Assembly: GCF_963576545.1 (NCBI RefSeq)
Contig: NW_026870406.1
Coordinates: forward strand, 124,001 to 188,000
Direction of reading: 5' to 3'
From: Limanda limanda
Taxonomy: Eukaryota > Chordata > Actinopteri > Pleuronectiformes > Pleuronectidae
Length of the DNA stretch: 64,000 nt
Numbering within the stretch: the first letter of the stretch is position 1; every line of letters starts with the position of its first letter. A model generated the notes under the pieces. It was not told the origin of the DNA. It made no database searches and worked only from the letters and a program-made list of their open reading frames with translations. Positions 60,327 to 64,000 of the stretch are shown in pieces. Made by a program: the position numbers and the translations under genes.

Positions 60327-63300
60327 AAAAGTGGTTGCATCTGGACTAATTTGGGTCCTGCGGATCGATTGGTACCATCCCCGAGCTTGTACGACCTTCG
60401 GAAGAGGTCGACCGACGAAATTCCCCCAAATCTGAGGAGATATTCTTGAATAACTTTTTTTGTGAAGGTCGGAGAGACTTGCAAGTAGGCTCTACCCCCA
60501 CTAAATGGGGTTGCGCGCATCGATCGGTACCATCCTTGAGCTTCTCCGACTTTCGGAAGGGTTAGGGTTAGGGTTAGGGATGAAAGCACATAGGAGAAAG
60601 AGATATTCTTGAATAACTTTTTTTGTGAAGGTCGGAGAGACTTGCAAGTAGGCTCTACCCCCACTAAATGGGGTAGCGCGCATCGATCGGTACCATCCTT
60701 GAGCTTCTCCGACTTTCGGAAGGGTTAGGGTTAGGGTTAGGGATGAAAGCACATAGGAGAAAGAGATATTCTTGAATAACTTTTTTTGTGAAGGTCGGAG
60801 AGACTTGCAAGTAGGCTCTACCCCCACTAAATGGGGTAGCGCGCATCGATCGGTACCATCCTTGAGCTTCTCCGACTTTCGGAAGGGTTAGGGTTAGGGA
60901 TGAAAGCACATAGGAGAAAGAGATATTCTTGAATAACTTTTTTTGTGAAGGTCGGAGAGACTTGGAAAGTGGTTGCATCTGGACTAATTTGGGTCCTGCG
61001 GATCGATTGGTACCATCCCCGAGCTTGTACGACCTTCGGAAGAGGTCGACCGACGAAATTCCCCCAAATCTGAGGAGATATTCTTGAATAACTTTTTTTG
61101 TGAAGGTCGGAGAGACTTGCAAGTAGGCTCTACCCCCACTAAATGGGGTTGCGCGCATCGATCGGTACCATCCTTGAGCTTCTCCGACTTTCGGAAGGGT
61201 TAGGGTTAGGGTTAGGGATGAAAGCACATAGGAGAAAGAGATATTCTTGAATAACTTTTTTTGTGAAGGTCGGAGAGACTTGGAAAGTGGTTGCATCTGG
61301 ACTAATTTGGGTCCTGCGGATCGATTGGTACCATCCCCGAGCTTGTACGACCTTCGGAAGAGGTCGACCGACGAAATTCCCCCAAATCTGAGGAGATATT
61401 CTTGAATAACTTTTTTTGTGAAGGTCGGAGAGACTTGCAAGTAGGCTCTACCCCCACTAAATGGGGTTGCGCGCATCGATCGGTACCATCTTTGAGCTTC
61501 TCCGACTTTCGGAAGGGTTAGGGTTAGGGTTAGGGATGAAAGCACATAGGAGAAAGAGATATTCTTGAATAACTTTTTTTGTGAAGGTCGGAGAGACTTG
61601 AAAAGTGGTTGCATCTGGACTAATTTGGGTCCTGCGGATCGATTGGTACCATCCCCGAGCTTGTACGACCTTCGGAAGAGGTCGACCGACGAAATTCCCC
61701 CAAATCTGAGGAGATATTCTTGAATAACTTTTTTTGTGAAGGTCGGAGAGACTTGCAAGTAGGCTCTACCCCCACTAAATGGGGTTGCGCGCATCGATCG
61801 GTACCATCCTTGAGCTTCTCCGACTTTCGGAAGGGTTAGGGTTAGGGTTAGGGATGAAAGCACATAGGAGAAAGAGATATTCTTGAATAACTTTTTTTGT
61901 GAAGGTCGGAGAGACTTGGAAAGTGGTTGCATCTGGACTAATTTGGGTCCTGCGGATCGATTGGTACCATCCCCGAGCTTGTACGACCTTCGGAAGAGGT
62001 CGACCGACGAAATTCCCCCAAATCTGAGGAGATATTCTTGAATAACTTTTTTTGTGAAGGTCGGAGAGACTTGCAAGTAGGCTCTACCCCCACTAAATGG
62101 GGTTGCGCGCATCGATCGGTACCATCCTTGAGCTTCTCCGACTTTCGGAAGGGTTAGGGTTAGGGTTAGGGATGAAAGCACATAGGAGAAAGAGATATTC
62201 TTGAATAACTTTTTTTGTGAAGGTCGGAGAGACTTGCAAGTAGGCTCTACCCCCACTAAATGGGGTAGCGCGCATCGATCGGTACCATCCTTGAGCTTCT
62301 CCGACTTTCGGAAGGGTTAGGGTTAGGGTTAGGGATGAAAGCACATAGGAGAAAGAGATATTCTTGAATAACTTTTTTTGTGAAGGTCGGAGAGACTTGG
62401 AAAGTGGTTGCATCTGGACTAATTTGGGTCCTGCGGATCGATTGGTACCATCCCCGAGCTTGTACGACCTTCGGAAGAGGTCGACCGACGAAATTCCCCC
62501 AAATCTGAGGAGATATTCTTGAATAACTTTTTTTGTGAAGGTCGGAGAGACTTGCAAGTAGGCTCTACCCCCACTAAATGGGGTTGCGCGCATCGATCGG
62601 TACCATCCTTGAGCTTCTCCGACTTTCGGAAGGGTTAGGGTTAGGGTTAGGGATGAAAGCACATAGGAGAAAGAGATATTCTTGAATAACTTTTTTTGTG
62701 AAGGTCGGAGAGACTTGAAAAGTGGTTGCATCTGGACTAATTTGGGTCCTGCGGATCGATTGGTACCATCCCCGAGCTTGTACGACCTTCGGAAGAGGTC
62801 GACCGACGAAATTCCCCCAAATCTGAGGAGATATTCTTGAATAACTTTTTTTGTGAAGGTCGGAGAGACTTGCAAGTAGGCTCTACCCCCACTAAATGGG
62901 GTTGCGCGCATCGATCGGTACCATCCTTGAGCTTCTCCGACTTTCGGAAGGGTTAGGGTTAGGGTTAGGGATGAAAGCACATAGGAGAAAGAGATATTCT
63001 TGAATAACTTTTTTTGTGAAGGTCGGAGAGACTTGCAAGTAGGCTCTACCCCCACTAAATGGGGTAGCGCGCATCGATCGGTACCATCTTTGAGCTTCTC
63101 CGACTTTCGGAAGGGTTAGGGTTAGGGTTAGGGATGAAAGCACATAGGAGAAAGAGATATTCTTGAATAACTTTTTTTGTGAAGGTCGGAGAGACTTGAA
63201 AAGTGGTTGCATCTGGACTAATTTGGGTCCTGCAGATCGATTGGTACCATCCCCGAGCTTGTACGACCTTCGGAAGAGGTCGACCGACGAAATTCCCCCA

Positions 63301-63948
63301 AATCTGAGGAGATATTCTTGAATAACTTTTTTTGTGAAGGTCGGAGAGACTTGCAAGTAGGCTCTACCCCCACTAAATGGGGTTGCGCGCATCGATCGGT
63401 ACCATCCTTGAGCTTCTCCGACTTTCGGAAGGGTTAGGGTTAGGGTTAGGGATGAAAGCACATAGGAGAAAGAGATATTCTTGAATAACTTTTTTTGTGA
63501 AGGTCGGAGAGACTTGCAAGTAGGCTCTACCCCCACTAAATGGGGTAGCGCGCATCGATCGGTACCATCTTTGAGCTTCTCCGACTTTCGGAAGGGTTAG
63601 GGTTAGGGTTAGGGATGAAAGCACATAGGAGAAAGAGATATTCTTGAATAACTTTTTTTGTGAAGGTCGGAGAGACTTGCAAGTAGGCTCTACCCCCACT
63701 AAATGGGGTAGCGCGCATCGATCGGTACCATCCTTGAGCTTCTCCGACTTTCGGAAGGGTTAGGGTTAGGGATGAAAGCACATAGGAGAAAGAGATATTC
63801 TTGAATAACTTTTTTTGTGAAGGTCGGAGAGACTTGGAAAGTGGTTGCATCTGGACTAATTTGGGTCCTGCGGATCGATTGGTACCATGCCCGAGCTTGT
63901 ACGACCTTCGGAAGAGGTCGACCGACGAAATTCCCCCAAATCTGAGGA
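60327..63948 (+). repeat. Right domain: mixed A and BA elements
   Basis: BA runs of up to four dimers alternate with A units, and there are short A units near 60,890 and 63,765. I found no second copy of this exact order elsewhere in the window, although the local pieces resemble 1-5 kb and 48-51 kb. Confidence 0.82.
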
Positions 63949-64000
63949 GATATTCTTGAATAACTTTTTTTGTGAAGGTCGGAGAGACTTGCAAGTAGGC
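63949..64000 (+). repeat. Partial A monomer at the right window edge
   Basis: First 52 bp of an A unit (the core plus caagtaggc), cut by the window end. The array continues to the right. Confidence 0.94.

Larger units (their letters stand above)
1..64000 (+). repeat. Satellite array of A (163 bp) and B (155 bp) monomers, spanning the whole window
   Basis: Every base belongs to one of two monomers arranged head to tail. I count about 134 B units by their diagnostic segment near unit position 50 (gttgcatctggactaa). The remaining length gives about 265 A units. No inverted unit, foreign insertion or unique spacer was seen. B is always followed by A; A may be followed by A or B. Spacings between successive A landmarks are therefore 163 (A) or 318 (BA), less 6 where a telomere hexamer is missing. 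Both window ends fall inside A units, so the full array is longer. Near-nucleosomal monomer length and higher-order structure are typical of centromeric, pericentromeric or subtelomeric satellites; which one applies is not visible here. No gene-free gaps need separate description, because everything outside the blocks listed below is the same A/BA material. Confidence 0.98.

Noticed and set aside
1..64000. CRISPR array
   Set aside because: Repeats are 155-163 bp and contiguous; there are no short repeats separated by unique spacers.
1..64000. Transposon or viral origin
   Set aside because: No terminal repeats, target-site duplications, or transposase or reverse-transcriptase motifs were seen on either strand.

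Overview
The whole 64,000-base window is one uninterrupted head-to-tail satellite array. I see no protein gene, tRNA, rRNA, transposon, CRISPR array or unique-sequence island. Two related monomers build it: type A (163 bp, about 47% GC, about 265 copies by hand count) and type B (155 bp, about 48% GC, about 134 copies). All units lie in the same orientation. Both ends of the window cut through an A unit, so the array continues on both sides. B never follows B: every B is followed by an A, so the array is a string of A and BA (318 bp) elements. A and B are anciently related. They share an identical 43-bp consensus core, then about 80% ungapped identity over 60 bp (48/60 by hand), then diverge.

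Each A carries a short interstitial telomeric block: GGG followed by three TTAGGG units, or two in 13 shorter 157-bp A units. This points to a eukaryote with TTAGGG telomeres. That motif occurs in many animals, fungi and protists and some plants, so it does not fix the lineage. Monomer lengths near 155-163 bp, higher-order repeats (HORs) and strong homogenisation fit a centromeric, pericentromeric or subtelomeric satellite. The sequence alone cannot choose between these.

Layout. 1-5.3 kb: mixed A and BA elements. 5.3-8.9 kb: two tandem copies of an 11-mer HOR (1,769 bp, 8A+3B). 8.5-15.2 kb: a segment that recurs almost unchanged at 53.7-60.3 kb (offset 45,171). 15.6-16.9 kb: a 636-bp tandem duplication. 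18.2-24.3 kb: a segment that recurs at 33.5-39.5 kb. 21-34 kb: mostly an 8-mer HOR (1,280 bp, 5A+3B). Inside this core a 2,878-bp 18-mer block occurs four times, starting at 21,375, 25,215, 30,655 and 36,582. A block of about 3.05 kb occurs at 27.6, 39.8 and 43.5 kb. 45.9-48.6 kb: a 6-mer HOR (962 bp, 4A+2B). 48.6-50.5 kb: the longest BA run (six dimers). 51.8-60.3 kb: the second copy of the left-hand material, including the longest A run (seven). 60.3-64 kb: mixed. The window therefore reads as flank (11-mer type), core (8-mer type), flank (11-mer type).

The long open frames are by-products of the repeat. 318 is divisible by 3, so a stop-free frame runs through consecutive BA dimers (106 residues each) and breaks at A-A junctions, because 163 leaves remainder 1. 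The most interesting signals are the telomere-type block built into each A monomer, its exact four-GGG quadruplex format, the nested duplication history and the strong G:C-to-A:T bias of the monomer variants.
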